This document shows positions 52,079-61,410 of a stretch of DNA of 64,000 nucleotides, piece after piece (the first letter of the stretch is position 1; each line of letters starts with the position of its first letter). The notes under the pieces were generated by a model. That model searched no databases. It was not told the DNA's origin and was given only the letters and a program-made list of their open reading frames with translations. A program made the translations under genes and the position numbers. Source of the stretch: Aquipluma nitroreducens. Its GTDB lineage: Bacteria > Bacteroidota > Bacteroidia > Bacteroidales > Prolixibacteraceae. The stretch covers positions 1,116,001 to 1,180,000 of the forward strand of contig NZ_AP018694.1 of NCBI RefSeq assembly GCF_009689585.1, read 5' to 3'.

Positions 52079-54703
52079 TTACAAATCAAGCTCTTGCATT
52101 ATGGCTTCAATCTTTTCATCAGCCAATTTCTCAACAGTGTCGTAGTCGGCACGTTTAGTAAATTCACCTGCAACCTCGAAATAGAATTTAATCTTTGGCT
52201 CAGTTCCTGATGGACGAACAGATATTTTTGTTCCGTCTTCGGTAAAAAACTGCAATACATTCGAGGTTGTTTTCTGATCGATCTTAGTCTCTTCCCGGGA
52301 AAGAAGATTTTTTGCAATTAAAGTTTCGTAATCTTTTACAATTTTCAGTTTTGAGCCACCCAGTTCTTTTGGTGGATTGGTGCGGAAGTTAACCATCATC
52401 TGCTGAATTTCTTCGGCTCCGGTTTTTCCTTTGCGCACCACATATTTCATTTTTTCGCGCGAATAGCCATATTTCAGATAGATATCCAGAAGCATTTCGT
52501 ACAACGATTTGCCCTGATCTTTTGCCCAGGCAACGATCTCGGCCATCAACGCGCACGACGAAACGGCATCTTTATCGCGAACAAAATCGGCAGGCATAAA
52601 ACCGAAGCTTTCTTCGCCCCCACCAATGTAAACTTTTTTGCCTTCCAGATCGCGAATGACTTCAGCAATGTATTTAAAGCCGGTAAACACATCATAAAAA
52701 TCGACGTTATTCCGTTCTGCAATTTTTGCAATCAGTTCTGTAGTTACAATGGTTTTTACGATAAACTCGTTGCCCAAAAGCTTGTTACTCTCCCTACGCT
52801 TACTAATAATGTAAAAAATAAATACCAAAGCGGTCTGGTTTCCGTTCAAAATAACAAATTCGCCCTTGTCATTTTTAACTGCAACTCCAATCCGGTCAGC
52901 GTCAGGATCGGAAGCCAATACCACATCGGCATCAACTTCAACAGCTTTTGCTATTGCCATTGAAAGCGCTGCAGTTTCTTCCGGATTTGGTGAAACAACC
53001 GTTGGAAAATCACCACTTACCACATCCTGTTCAGGAACATTGATAATATTGGCAAAGCCAAATGCACGCAAGGCGGCAGGAATCATGCGAACGCCAGTTC
53101 CATGAATTGGCGTATAAACTATTTTTAAGTCCTTTTGCCGCTGAACAACTTCCGGAGAAATAGAAACACTCTTCACTTTTTCGAGGAAAAGGTTATCCAT
53201 ATCGGCGCCCAAAATGGTAATTAGGCTTTTATCTCCCTTGAATTTAATATCAATAGCTTTTACTTTCAATACCTCGTCAATGATGTTTTCATCGTGTGGC
53301 GAAACAATCTGTGATCCATCGTCCCAGTATGCTTTATAGCCATTGTATTCCTTTGGGTTGTGCGATGCGGTCAGGATAATTCCGCTCTGGCAACCTAACT
53401 CGCGAATTGCAAACGACAATTCCGGAGTTGGACGTAAATCTTCGAAAAGGAAAACCTTGATTCCATTTGCTGAAAAAATATCAGCGCTGGTTTCGGAAAA
53501 CAAACGGCTGTTGTTGCGGCAATCGTAGCAAATTGCAACTTTAATTTCAGGAAGACCAGCAAACTCTTTTTTGAGATAATTACTTAATCCCTGGGTGGCA
53601 GCTCCGACGGTATAAATATTCATGCGGTTGATTCCGGCACCCATGATACCGCGCAAACCACCAGTACCAAATTCAAGATCGCGGTAAAAAGAATCAATCA
53701 ATTCGGTTGGATCTTCATTGCTAAGCATCCTGCGAACTTCAGCCTTTGTTGCTTCATCGTAAACATCAGTGAGCCATTCAGCAGCCCTCAATTTTACATT
53801 TTCCAATACTTCCTGATTTGTTGCCATATCGTTATTTCTTTTCTGAAAATACTCGGTTAAACTGTCTCTCCAATGTGGAATTTGTAAGCCAAAATTAAGT
53901 TTAATTTTCGATTTATTCATGACGCTATAGGCTGGCCGCTGAACCGGAGAAGGATAATCTTCGGATGCAATCGGTTTCACCAAACAATTGATTTTTGCAA
54001 TATCGAAAATTGCCTTTGTAAAATCGTACCACGAAGCAACGCCCTCGTTAGAATAGTGGTATATTCCAGGGACAAACTGCTTTTCGGCACTTATGACAGA
54101 TGAAATTATCGTTAAAATTGCATCAGCCAAATCGGCAGCATTGGTTGGACTACCAATCTGATCAGCAATAACTCCAAGCTCAGTTTTTTCGCCACCCAAA
54201 CGAACCATTGTTTTCACGAAATTAGTACCAAAAGCCGAATACAACCACGAAGTCCGGATGATCATGTATTCAGGGTTGTTTTTCATGCACAAAACCTCGC
54301 CTTCCAGCTTAGTACTACCATATACTGACCTCGGATCAACCCGGTCATCTTCCCTGTAAGGCCTGGGACCCCTACCGTTGAATACATAATCAGTAGAGAC
54401 GTGGATTATTTTACAGCCAATGTCGGCAGCTTGTTCGGCTAAAATACCAACGGCAGTCGCATTCAGAAGAGTTGCAGTCTCTAAATCAGTTTCAGCCTTA
54501 TCAACAGCAGTATAAGCTGCGCAATTAACCAGAAATTGTGGTTTATTTAGGATCAGATAATCAGCCACTTTCCAGGGATCTGTAATATCAAGTTCCTCAA
54601 CATCAGTAAAATAGAAATCTATTTCAGGAAATGATCCTGAGATTTTTTGGATTTCGGATCCCAATTGTCCTTTTGCGCCAGTAACCAATACTTTCGTTTT
54701 CAT
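52079..54703 (-). CDS. Fused dTDP-4-dehydrorhamnose reductase and phosphohexomutase
   Basis: One 874-residue frame joins two complete enzymes. Residues 1-292 are RmlD, an NAD(P)H-dependent reductase with GAKGQLGSEI, STDYVFNGRG and YGSTKLEGE (Tyr-x3-Lys), ending near LTEYFQKRNND. From residue 293 (ATG at 53827) comes a phosphoglucomutase or phosphomannomutase of 582 residues, with EFGTGGLRGIMG, catalytic Ser in TASHNP, metal site DPDADR, sugar loop GGEESFGF and phosphate loop RPSGTEPKIKF. Both seem intact. One extra base in either 4-base run at 53846-53849 or 53839-53842 would place a TAA stop 4 bases before the ATG, so this may be either a true fusion or a single-base sequence error. Confidence 0.9.
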   Translation of the reverse strand: MKTKVLVTGAKGQLGSEIQKISGSFPEIDFYFTDVEELDITDPWKVADYLILNKPQFLVNCAAYTAVDKAETDLETATLLNATAVGILAEQAADIGCKIIHVSTDYVFNGRGPRPYREDDRVDPRSVYGSTKLEGEVLCMKNNPEYMIIRTSWLYSAFGTNFVKTMVRLGGEKTELGVIADQIGSPTNAADLADAILTIISSVISAEKQFVPGIYHYSNEGVASWYDFTKAIFDIAKINCLVKPIASEDYPSPVQRPAYSVMNKSKIKLNFGLQIPHWRDSLTEYFQKRNNDMATNQEVLENVKLRAAEWLTDVYDEATKAEVRRMLSNEDPTELIDSFYRDLEFGTGGLRGIMGAGINRMNIYTVGAATQGLSNYLKKEFAGLPEIKVAICYDCRNNSRLFSETSADIFSANGIKVFLFEDLRPTPELSFAIRELGCQSGIILTASHNPKEYNGYKAYWDDGSQIVSPHDENIIDEVLKVKAIDIKFKGDKSLITILGADMDNLFLEKVKSVSISPEVVQRQKDLKIVYTPIHGTGVRMIPAALRAFGFANIINVPEQDVVSGDFPTVVSPNPEETAALSMAIAKAVEVDADVVLASDPDADRIGVAVKNDKGEFVILNGNQTALVFIFYIISKRRESNKLLGNEFIVKTIVTTELIAKIAERNNVDFYDVFTGFKYIAEVIRDLEGKKVYIGGGEESFGFMPADFVRDKDAVSSCALMAEIVAWAKDQGKSLYEMLLDIYLKYGYSREKMKYVVRKGKTGAEEIQQMMVNFRTNPPKELGGSKLKIVKDYETLIAKNLLSREETKIDQKTTSNVLQFFTEDGTKISVRPSGTEPKIKFYFEVAGEFTKRADYDTVEKLADEKIEAIMQELDL

Positions 54704-55260
54704 TATTCAAATTTAAAATTGATTTCGGCATCAGCCAAAAAAGGATGTATTTTATCTTTTTCAGAAATCACGCCTAATTCTGCCGGAAGTCTCCAATCAA
54801 TATTCAATGCCGGATCATCGAAACGGATACCGCGCTCGGCCTTAGGATTGTAAAACTCATCACATTTATAGGAGAAGATGGCATATTCGCTCAATACTGA
54901 AAAGCCGTGTGCAAATCCTTTGGGGATATAGAATTGCCTTTTATTGCTGGCACTTACAATTACCCCATACCATCGACCAAAAGTAGGTGAACCGGCACGC
55001 AAATCAACTGCAACATCATAAACAGTGCCACGCACAACGCGTATCAGTTTTGTCTGAGCATACGGTGCAAGCTGGTAATGTAACCCACGAATAACGCCGT
55101 AATGCGATTTCGATTCATTATCCTGCACAAAATCAGAAATCAATCCATTTTCGGCAAATTTGGTTGCGCTGAAACTTTCAAAAAAATATCCCCGCTCATC
55201 AGCAAAAACCCGAGGCTCTATAATTAGGAGACCCGTGATAGGTGTTTCAATTATCTTCAT
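54703..55260 (-). CDS. rmlC: dTDP-4-dehydrorhamnose 3,5-epimerase
   Basis: Cupin-fold epimerase of dTDP-L-rhamnose synthesis with 185 residues. Motifs include DERGYFFESF, YGVIRGLHYQLAPYAQTK (core RGLHYQ, catalytic His), AVDLRAGSPTFGRW, IPKGFAHGFSVLSE and YAIFSYKCDEFY. The stop TAA overlaps the rmlD ATG by one base (TAATG), so translation is coupled. It follows rmlA by 14 bases. Confidence 0.96.
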   Translation of the reverse strand: MKIIETPITGLLIIEPRVFADERGYFFESFSATKFAENGLISDFVQDNESKSHYGVIRGLHYQLAPYAQTKLIRVVRGTVYDVAVDLRAGSPTFGRWYGVIVSASNKRQFYIPKGFAHGFSVLSEYAIFSYKCDEFYNPKAERGIRFDDPALNIDWRLPAELGVISEKDKIHPFLADAEINFKFE

Positions 55261-55274
55261 TCTTCCTTTTGTCT

Positions 55275-56156
55275 TTAAAACGATAAAACTTTCCGGTTGG
55301 CCAGTTTTATCAAATATTCTCCATATTGATTTTTCCTTAGAGGCTCAGCCAATTTAAGTAACTGTTCTTTAGTAATATATCCTTTCAGAAAAGCAATTTC
55401 TTCAATACACGACACTTTCAATCCCTGCCGTTCTTCGATGGTATGAATAAAATTTGAAGCCTGCATCAAGCTTTCATGGGTACCGGTGTCGAGCCAGGCA
55501 AAACCTCGCCCGAGTAATTTCATATTTAAACGTCCTTCTTCCAAATAAACCCGGTTCAGATCGGTTATCTCTAATTCACCTCTTTTCGAAGGTTTTAATG
55601 CAAATGCCTTTTTTACCACATCATTGCTATAAAAATACAATCCGGTAACCGCATAATTTGACTTCGGATTTTCAGGCTTTTCTTCGATCGACAACACCTT
55701 ACCGGTTTCATCAAACTCAGCAACACCGTATCGTTCCGGGTCGTTCACGTAGTACCCGAACACGATGGCCCCATCTTTTAAAGCCGCTGCCTCTTCAAGA
55801 ATTGAACTAAAATTATATCCGTAGAATATGTTGTCGCCCAAAACCATACAAACTGAATCCTCGCCAATAAATTTCTCGCCAATCGTAAAAGCCTGTGCCA
55901 ACCCATCGGGCGAAGGTTGAATAGCATATTCGAGTTTTATACCCAATTGGCTTCCATCTTCCAGCAAATCCTTATACAAATGAATATCTTTTGGTGTTGA
56001 GATAATGAGAATTTCACGAATTCCGGCCAACATTAAAACCGACAACGGATAGTAAATCATTGGTTTATCGTAAATCGGGATAATTTGCTTCGAAATACTT
56101 TTTGTTATAGGATACAAACGAGTGCCTGATCCACCTGCAAGGATGATTCCTTTCAT
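55275..56156 (-). CDS. rmlA: Glucose-1-phosphate thymidylyltransferase
   Basis: Makes dTDP-glucose from dTTP and glucose 1-phosphate, the entry step to dTDP-rhamnose. It has 293 residues. The nucleotide-binding start is [16 protein letters not shown], followed by [31 protein letters not shown] and [19 protein letters not shown]. First gene of rmlA-rmlC-rmlD/pgm. rmlB (4,6-dehydratase), needed for the pathway, is not in the window. Confidence 0.97.
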   Translation of the reverse strand: MKGIILAGGSGTRLYPITKSISKQIIPIYDKPMIYYPLSVLMLAGIREILIISTPKDIHLYKDLLEDGSQLGIKLEYAIQPSPDGLAQAFTIGEKFIGEDSVCMVLGDNIFYGYNFSSILEEAAALKDGAIVFGYYVNDPERYGVAEFDETGKVLSIEEKPENPKSNYAVTGLYFYSNDVVKKAFALKPSKRGELEITDLNRVYLEEGRLNMKLLGRGFAWLDTGTHESLMQASNFIHTIEERQGLKVSCIEEIAFLKGYITKEQLLKLAEPLRKNQYGEYLIKLANRKVLSF

Positions 56157-56197
56157 GTTATATTTAAGTGTTAATTCTAATTACTACAGAAAACAAT

Positions 56198-56230
56198 CAA
56201 AAATAAGGATTATTACTTAACAGGAACAAA
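56198..56230 (-). promoter_or_regulatory. Putative promoter of the rml operon
   Basis: Minus strand: TTTG (56230-56227), 21 bases, then TATTTTTG (56205-56198), a full match to TAnnTTTG. It lies about 40 bases before rmlA. Confidence 0.5.
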
Positions 56231-56352
56231 AAAAAATCGAATTTCAGATTTTACACGTTCCTACAAGTTATATGAGGGAAACAAAAAAACCGATCAGAAG
56301 CTGTTTCGACGACGCTACTTTATTCTGACTTCCGAAAAATCACTGAAAAACC

Positions 56353-56383
56353 TTTGGTTTATAGTGGAATAGTCTTAATTTTG
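56353..56383 (+). promoter_or_regulatory. Consensus Bacteroidota promoter of rpsA
   Basis: TTTG at 56353-56356, exactly 19 bases, then TAATTTTG at 56376-56383. This matches the known TTTG-N19-TAnnTTTG consensus of the primary sigma factor in Bacteroidota. Start of transcription is expected near 56390, giving a leader of about 44 bases. Confidence 0.75.
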
Positions 56384-56433
56384 CGGCGCATTTATTTACA
56401 TATAGTCTAACTCATTAATTAATTGATTATTAA

Positions 56434-58449
56434 ATGGTAGAAAACAATTCAGAGAACCTTGATCCAAAGGTTGAACTCGAACAACAGGAAACTGTTGAAA
56501 CACAAGCAGTAGCAGTTGAAGAAGCTGTTGCTCCAGTAGAAGTGGCTGAAGAAGTAGAAGCTGCAAAAGAAGAAGTTGTTGCTCAGGCTGAAGAAAAAGC
56601 AGCAGAATTTGCTGAGCCTGTAGTTATTCCAGTAGAAAAAAAGGCAAAAGCGCCTAAAGTTGTTGTTGCAGAACCGGCTGATTTTGACTGGGATGCTTTG
56701 GAAGAAGAAGACAAAGGTTTTAGTGGAAGAACAAAAAAAGATCTTGAAACTCTTTATGAAAAAACCCTGACAACTGTTCAGGAAAAAGAAGTGGTTGAAG
56801 GACGCGTTATTTCAATGAACAAACGTGAAGTTGTTGTTGACATCGGTTACAAATCAGATGGTATCGTCAGCTTAAACGAATTCCGTTACAACCCAGAATT
56901 AAAACCAAAAGATTTAGTTGAAGTTTACATCGAAAGCCTTGAAGATTTAAAAGGCCAGATGATCCTTTCTCACAAAAAAGCAAGAGCATTACGCTCATGG
57001 GATCGTGTAAACGAAGCTCTTGACAGAGATGAAGTAATCAAAGGTTACATCAAATGTCGTACTAAAGGCGGTATGATTGTAGATGTATTCGGAATCGAAG
57101 CATTCCTTCCAGGTTCACAAATCGATGTGAAACCAATTCGCGATTACGACATGTATGTTGGCAAAACAATGGAATTCAAAGTGGTTAAAATCAATCACGA
57201 ATTCCGTAACGTAGTAGTTTCCCACAAAGCATTAATCGAGGCTGAACTCGAACTGCAGAAAAAAGAAATTATCTCTAAACTTGAAAAAGGACAAGTACTT
57301 GAAGGTACTGTTAAAAATATCACCTCATACGGTGTATTTATCGACCTTGGTGGCGTAGATGGATTAATCCATATTACTGACCTTTCTTGGGGCCGTATTA
57401 CTCATCCAAACGAAATCGTTGAATTGGATCAGAAATTGAATGTTGTAATTCTTGACTTCGATGATGACAAAAAACGTATCGCTCTTGGATTGAAACAATT
57501 AACTCCTCACCCATGGGATAGCCTTGGCGCTGAATTGAAAGTTGGGGATTCGGTTAAAGGTAAAGTAGTGGTTATGGCCGACTACGGTGCATTTGTTGAA
57601 ATCGCTGCCGGCGTTGAAGGTTTGATCCACGTTTCTGAAATGTCATGGTCACAGCACCTACGCAGCGCTCAGGACTTCCTGAAAGTTGGCGACGAAATCG
57701 AAGCTCAGATCTTAACATTAGACCGCGACGAACGCAAAATGTCATTGGGCATCAAACAATTGAAATCTGATCCATGGCAGGAAATCGACACTGTATTTGG
57801 TGTTGGAACAAAACACAAAGCAACCGTTCGCAACTTCACCAATTTCGGCGTATTCGTTGAAATTCAGGAAGGCGTTGACGGCTTGATCCACATTTCAGAT
57901 TTAAGCTGGACTAAGAAAATCAAACATCCATCTGAATTCACTTCAATCGGTTCTGAAATTGATGTTGTTGTTTTGGACATCGACAAAGACAACCGTCGTT
58001 TGAGCTTAGGCCACAAACAATTGGAAGAAAATCCATGGGATGTATTTGAAACTATTTTCTCAGTTGATTCAATTCACGAAGGAACCGTTGTTGAATTATT
58101 CGACAAAGGTGCAACTATCGCTCTTCCTTATGGTGTTGAAGGTTTTGCCACTCCACGTCACTTGGTAAAAGAAGACGGAAGTCAGGCTCAGCTCGAAGAA
58201 AAAATGGAATTCAAAGTCATTGAATTCTCTAAAGCTGCTAAACGCATCATCCTTTCTCATTCAAGAGTATTCGAAGATGAGAAAAAAGCTGAAGAAACAG
58301 CAAAACGGAAAACTCAGGCTAAAGCTACAACTAAAGCCGTAAAACAAGTGAAAGAAACCAATAGTGCTGAAAAGACTACACTTGGAGATATTTCTGAATT
58401 GGCTGCTTTGAGATCTCAAATGGAAGCCGACGAGCAGAAAGAAAATTAG
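56434..58449 (+). CDS. rpsA: 30S ribosomal protein S1
   Basis: RNA-binding ribosomal protein that helps mRNAs with weak Shine-Dalgarno sites to start. It has 671 residues, longer than E. coli S1 (557). The first 95 or so residues are a Glu/Ala/Val-rich acidic extension. Six S1 domains follow, with cores such as GRVISMNKREVVVDIG, GYIKCRTKGGMIVDVFG, GTVKNITSYGVFIDLGG, GKVVVMADYGAFVEIA, TVRNFTNFGVFVEIQ and a sixth, divergent GTVVELFDKGATIALP. The C-terminal tail is Lys/Thr/Glu-rich. It is preceded by a consensus promoter. Confidence 0.97.
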   Translation: MVENNSENLDPKVELEQQETVETQAVAVEEAVAPVEVAEEVEAAKEEVVAQAEEKAAEFAEPVVIPVEKKAKAPKVVVAEPADFDWDALEEEDKGFSGRTKKDLETLYEKTLTTVQEKEVVEGRVISMNKREVVVDIGYKSDGIVSLNEFRYNPELKPKDLVEVYIESLEDLKGQMILSHKKARALRSWDRVNEALDRDEVIKGYIKCRTKGGMIVDVFGIEAFLPGSQIDVKPIRDYDMYVGKTMEFKVVKINHEFRNVVVSHKALIEAELELQKKEIISKLEKGQVLEGTVKNITSYGVFIDLGGVDGLIHITDLSWGRITHPNEIVELDQKLNVVILDFDDDKKRIALGLKQLTPHPWDSLGAELKVGDSVKGKVVVMADYGAFVEIAAGVEGLIHVSEMSWSQHLRSAQDFLKVGDEIEAQILTLDRDERKMSLGIKQLKSDPWQEIDTVFGVGTKHKATVRNFTNFGVFVEIQEGVDGLIHISDLSWTKKIKHPSEFTSIGSEIDVVVLDIDKDNRRLSLGHKQLEENPWDVFETIFSVDSIHEGTVVELFDKGATIALPYGVEGFATPRHLVKEDGSQAQLEEKMEFKVIEFSKAAKRIILSHSRVFEDEKKAEETAKRKTQAKATTKAVKQVKETNSAEKTTLGDISELAALRSQMEADEQKEN

Positions 58450-58497
58450 TCTGTTTTTAGTATAAATAAATCCATGAGAATTCCTTAAATTGCATCT

Positions 58498-58851
58498 ATG
58501 GATTTCGAAATAGTAAAAATAGCAGACTATACACGCATAAAAGTGCTGAATGACAGACTGGATACCAGCAATGCTCCGGATCTGAAATCAGAACTTGTAG
58601 CGGTAAATGCGAATGGCGAGAAAAACATCATTCTGGATGTCAGTAATTGTGAATATTGTGATTCTTCCGGCTTAAGCGCCATTTTGGTGGCGAACCGGCT
58701 CTGTGAAGATGCAATTGGAACATTTATTTTGACTGGCCTTCAGCCCGATGTTGAACAGATTATCAGGATTTCGATGTTACATACTGTTTTGATTATTACT
58801 AAAACATTTGATGAAGCAGTAAATCTTCTGATCGAAAAGGAAAAACTTTAG
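58498..58851 (+). CDS. STAS-domain anti-sigma-factor antagonist
   Basis: This 117-residue single STAS domain is of the SpoIIAA/RsbV kind. The phosphorylation site region is DVSNCEYCDSSGLSAILVAN, where a Ser in DSSG would be modified by a partner kinase. No RsbW-type kinase is encoded nearby. It lies 48 bases after rpsA and 22 bases before rnz on the same strand. The position between rpsA and rnz may tie it to growth control, which is only an inference. Confidence 0.9.
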   Translation: MDFEIVKIADYTRIKVLNDRLDTSNAPDLKSELVAVNANGEKNIILDVSNCEYCDSSGLSAILVANRLCEDAIGTFILTGLQPDVEQIIRISMLHTVLIITKTFDEAVNLLIEKEKL

Positions 58852-58873
58852 TCTGACCATGTCAGGTATAACT

Positions 58874-59803
58874 ATGCCTTTTCAACTGACAATTCTCGGA
58901 ACAAGTTCTGCATTACCTACATCAAACAGATATCCAACCGCCCAGGTACTTAATGTATCCGGGCGGTTTTTTTTGATCGATTGCGGAGAAGGCACGCAAA
59001 CTCAAATGCGGAAATACAAGATTGGATTCTCCCGAATCAACCACATTTTCATTTCCCACCTTCATGGCGACCATATTTTTGGATTGATCGGGCTCATTTC
59101 GACCTTTGCACTAATTGGCCGCGAAAACGATTTGCACATCTATTCACATTCTGAATTACAGAAATTTCTTTCACCTCAGGTTGAGTTTTTGTATGCCACA
59201 GAACTCCCTTTCAAAATAATCTTTCACCCTTTGAATTTCAAGAAAGAACAGAAAATCTATGAAGATTCGAAGGTTAACGTGTACTCGTTTCCTTTAGATC
59301 ACCGGATTTCGACCTGTGGATTCCGATTCGAAGAAAAACCAGCCTTACCTAATTTACTTCTTGAAAAGATTAAAGAATACCAAATTCCCATTCGCGACCG
59401 GCAGCGAATCAAAGAAGGCGGAGATTTTATGACCAGCGATGGCCGCCTTATTTCCCATTCAGAGCTGACAAAGAATAAACATCGTGCACGAACATTCGCC
59501 TTTTGCAGCGACACCCGTTATAACGAATCGTATATCGAATCGGTTCGGAACGTGGATTTGCTTTACCACGAAGCGACCTTTGCCAGCGACAATAAAGATT
59601 TAGCACAAAGCACCTATCACTCCACAGGCGAAGATGCCGCCCGGGCTGCCTTAAAAGCAGAAGTTGGCAAGTTAATTATCGGGCATTTCTCTGCCCGGTA
59701 TAAAGACCACACAGTTATCCTGAAGGAAGCGCAGGCAATTTTCCCGAATACTGAAGCAATTACTGAAGGGCAGATTTTCCCTGTTGAAGAAAAAGGTCAA
59801 TAG
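58874..59803 (+). CDS. rnz: Ribonuclease Z
   Basis: This zinc endonuclease removes 3' trailers from tRNA precursors. The start at 58874 (MPFQLTILGTSS) fits the family; an ATG at 58859 adds five residues. It has about 309 residues. The metallo-beta-lactamase motif is FISHLHGDHIFGLIGLI (HxHxDH). Later motifs are DTRYNESYIES, HEATFAS and KLIIGHFSARY. The TAG stop forms part of a repeat at 59800-59853 shared with the convergent helicase gene. Confidence 0.95.
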   Translation: MPFQLTILGTSSALPTSNRYPTAQVLNVSGRFFLIDCGEGTQTQMRKYKIGFSRINHIFISHLHGDHIFGLIGLISTFALIGRENDLHIYSHSELQKFLSPQVEFLYATELPFKIIFHPLNFKKEQKIYEDSKVNVYSFPLDHRISTCGFRFEEKPALPNLLLEKIKEYQIPIRDRQRIKEGGDFMTSDGRLISHSELTKNKHRARTFAFCSDTRYNESYIESVRNVDLLYHEATFASDNKDLAQSTYHSTGEDAARAALKAEVGKLIIGHFSARYKDHTVILKEAQAIFPNTEAITEGQIFPVEEKGQ

Positions 59804-59853
59804 TCATTCAGAAAATTTGGATATCCTTTTCCTAATGAGTAATGACTCTTTCC
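59800..59853. repeat. TAGTCAT...ATGAGTA intergenic repeat, copy 3
   Basis: TAGTCAT at 59801-59807 and ATGAGTA at 59834-59840 (one base off a perfect arm), with a second AATGAC tail. The left arm contains the rnz stop codon, and the right end reaches the stop of the convergent helicase gene. Confidence 0.6.
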
Positions 59854-61283
59854 TAATGACTCTCTTCAAAAAATTCTTTATTGAAATTTACCAGATACAG
59901 CCGTTCGGTAGGGCGGGTAAAGGCGGTGTATAGCCAACGCATAAATTCGATGTTGATCATTTCCTCGGTCAGGTAGCCCTGATCGACAAAAACAGCTTTC
60001 CATTGTCCGCCCTGCGCTTTGTGGCAGGTAACGGCATACGCAAATTTTACCTGAAGCGCGTTAAAAAAGGGATTTTCCCGAACCTTTTCCCAACGCTTTT
60101 TCTTGCTTCGGATGTCCAGGTAATCTTCAGAAACGGCATCGAATAATTTTCGGTTTTGCTCGCCGGTTAACGATGCCGATTCAATGGCTAGTGTATCTAA
60201 AATAATTTTGCAGTCAAATTCAATATCCGGATAGTCGATCAAACGGAGGCTCACGTTGGCAAACCGAAAGCCATACAGATCTTCGTATTTCCCAATCGAA
60301 ATAATTTCGGCGATATCCCCGTTGGCAATAAAATCGATTTTTTCATTGGCTTCGAGCCAGAAATAGTTATTCTTCACCACCATAATCAAGTCGCCAACCG
60401 AGATGTCGGCTTCTTTGTACAAAATCGTGCTGCGTATACCTTCGTTAAACTTATTGGCTCGTTTGTTCGACCGGGTCACCACAATGGTTTCAAACAGCCC
60501 GAAACGGTCGTAACAGGTCGAAATCTCTTCAATCAGATCGGCTCCGCCAATTCGCCGTATGTCATCAAAACCGTTCAATTCCAGAGGGAAATAACCAGGA
60601 GAAAAATAGGTGTCGGTAATCTGGTTCCGGATCATTGTGGCATTGTGCAAAATTCCGGAGTTTTGATTTTGCCTTACCACATCAGTCAGCTCATATTCAA
60701 AAACCGCCCGGTCGTAAAACTCAAGTTCCACCTTCGACAATGCCGGGCTAATGTCAAGTCCAACTGGTGGAAGCTGCGCTGTGTCACCCACCAAAATCAA
60801 CCGGCAGTTTGAGCCTGAATAAACGTATTCAATCAAATCTTCGAGCAAACGTCCGGAGCCAAATATCGAGGATTCGGCATTCGAGTTGGGAACCATCGAA
60901 GCCTCGTCGACAATAAAGAAAGTGTCTTTAAATAGATTCTTGTTCAGCACAAATCGTCCAAATCCGTCACTCGACGATTGCTGGCGATAGATGTTTTTAT
61001 GAATGGTATAGGCATTTTGTCCGGTGTATCCCGACAGAACTTTCGCAGCTCGTCCGGTTGGCGCGAGCAAAACCGACCTATATTTAAACGCTGTAAAAGT
61101 CGCAACCAATGCACTTAGCATTGTGGTTTTACCAGTTCCGGCATAGCCCTTCAGCAGAAATACAGAATCCAAGTCCGACCCGGAAATAAAATCGGCGAAC
61201 CTGAGGGAAAGTTCCTCTTGCCCCTTGGTTGGCTCTTTCCCTAAATACCTGATTATTTCTGACTGGATGTGTTTTGTTATCAT
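59853..61283 (-). CDS. RecD-like ATP-dependent DNA helicase (SF1B)
   Basis: This 476-residue superfamily 1 helicase has Walker A GYAGTGKTTMLSAL near 45-58, the DEAx-type Walker B FIVDEASMVP near 125, and motif III LVGDTAQLPPVG near 160. A late UvrD_C_2-like part (FAYAVTCHKAQGGQWKAVFVD, YTAFTRPTERLYLV) carries motifs V and VI. It is shorter than RecD2 (over 700) and lacks its N-terminal extension. Such stand-alone forms are annotated as ATP-dependent exonuclease or Dda-like helicases. The role is probably DNA repair or replication restart. Single gene, convergent to rnz. Confidence 0.9.
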   Translation of the reverse strand: MITKHIQSEIIRYLGKEPTKGQEELSLRFADFISGSDLDSVFLLKGYAGTGKTTMLSALVATFTAFKYRSVLLAPTGRAAKVLSGYTGQNAYTIHKNIYRQQSSSDGFGRFVLNKNLFKDTFFIVDEASMVPNSNAESSIFGSGRLLEDLIEYVYSGSNCRLILVGDTAQLPPVGLDISPALSKVELEFYDRAVFEYELTDVVRQNQNSGILHNATMIRNQITDTYFSPGYFPLELNGFDDIRRIGGADLIEEISTCYDRFGLFETIVVTRSNKRANKFNEGIRSTILYKEADISVGDLIMVVKNNYFWLEANEKIDFIANGDIAEIISIGKYEDLYGFRFANVSLRLIDYPDIEFDCKIILDTLAIESASLTGEQNRKLFDAVSEDYLDIRSKKKRWEKVRENPFFNALQVKFAYAVTCHKAQGGQWKAVFVDQGYLTEEMINIEFMRWLYTAFTRPTERLYLVNFNKEFFEESH

Positions 61284-61365
61284 GAAGGGCTATGCTTGAC
61301 TTTTCGCCACTAAGTTACGCAAAGAATATACAAGGAAAATCCATTTCTATACTTTCAGACTGAAC

Positions 61366-61396
61366 TTTTCGTTTTAGTTAAAACCACCTATATTTA
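61366..61396 (+). promoter_or_regulatory. Putative promoter of the family 2 glycosyltransferase gene
   Basis: TTTT (61366-61369), 19 bases, TATATTTA (61389-61396), near TTTG-N19-TAnnTTTG with one mismatch in each element. The start codon follows 14 bases later. Confidence 0.35.
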
Positions 61397-61410
61397 CAGA
61401 AAAAACGAGA

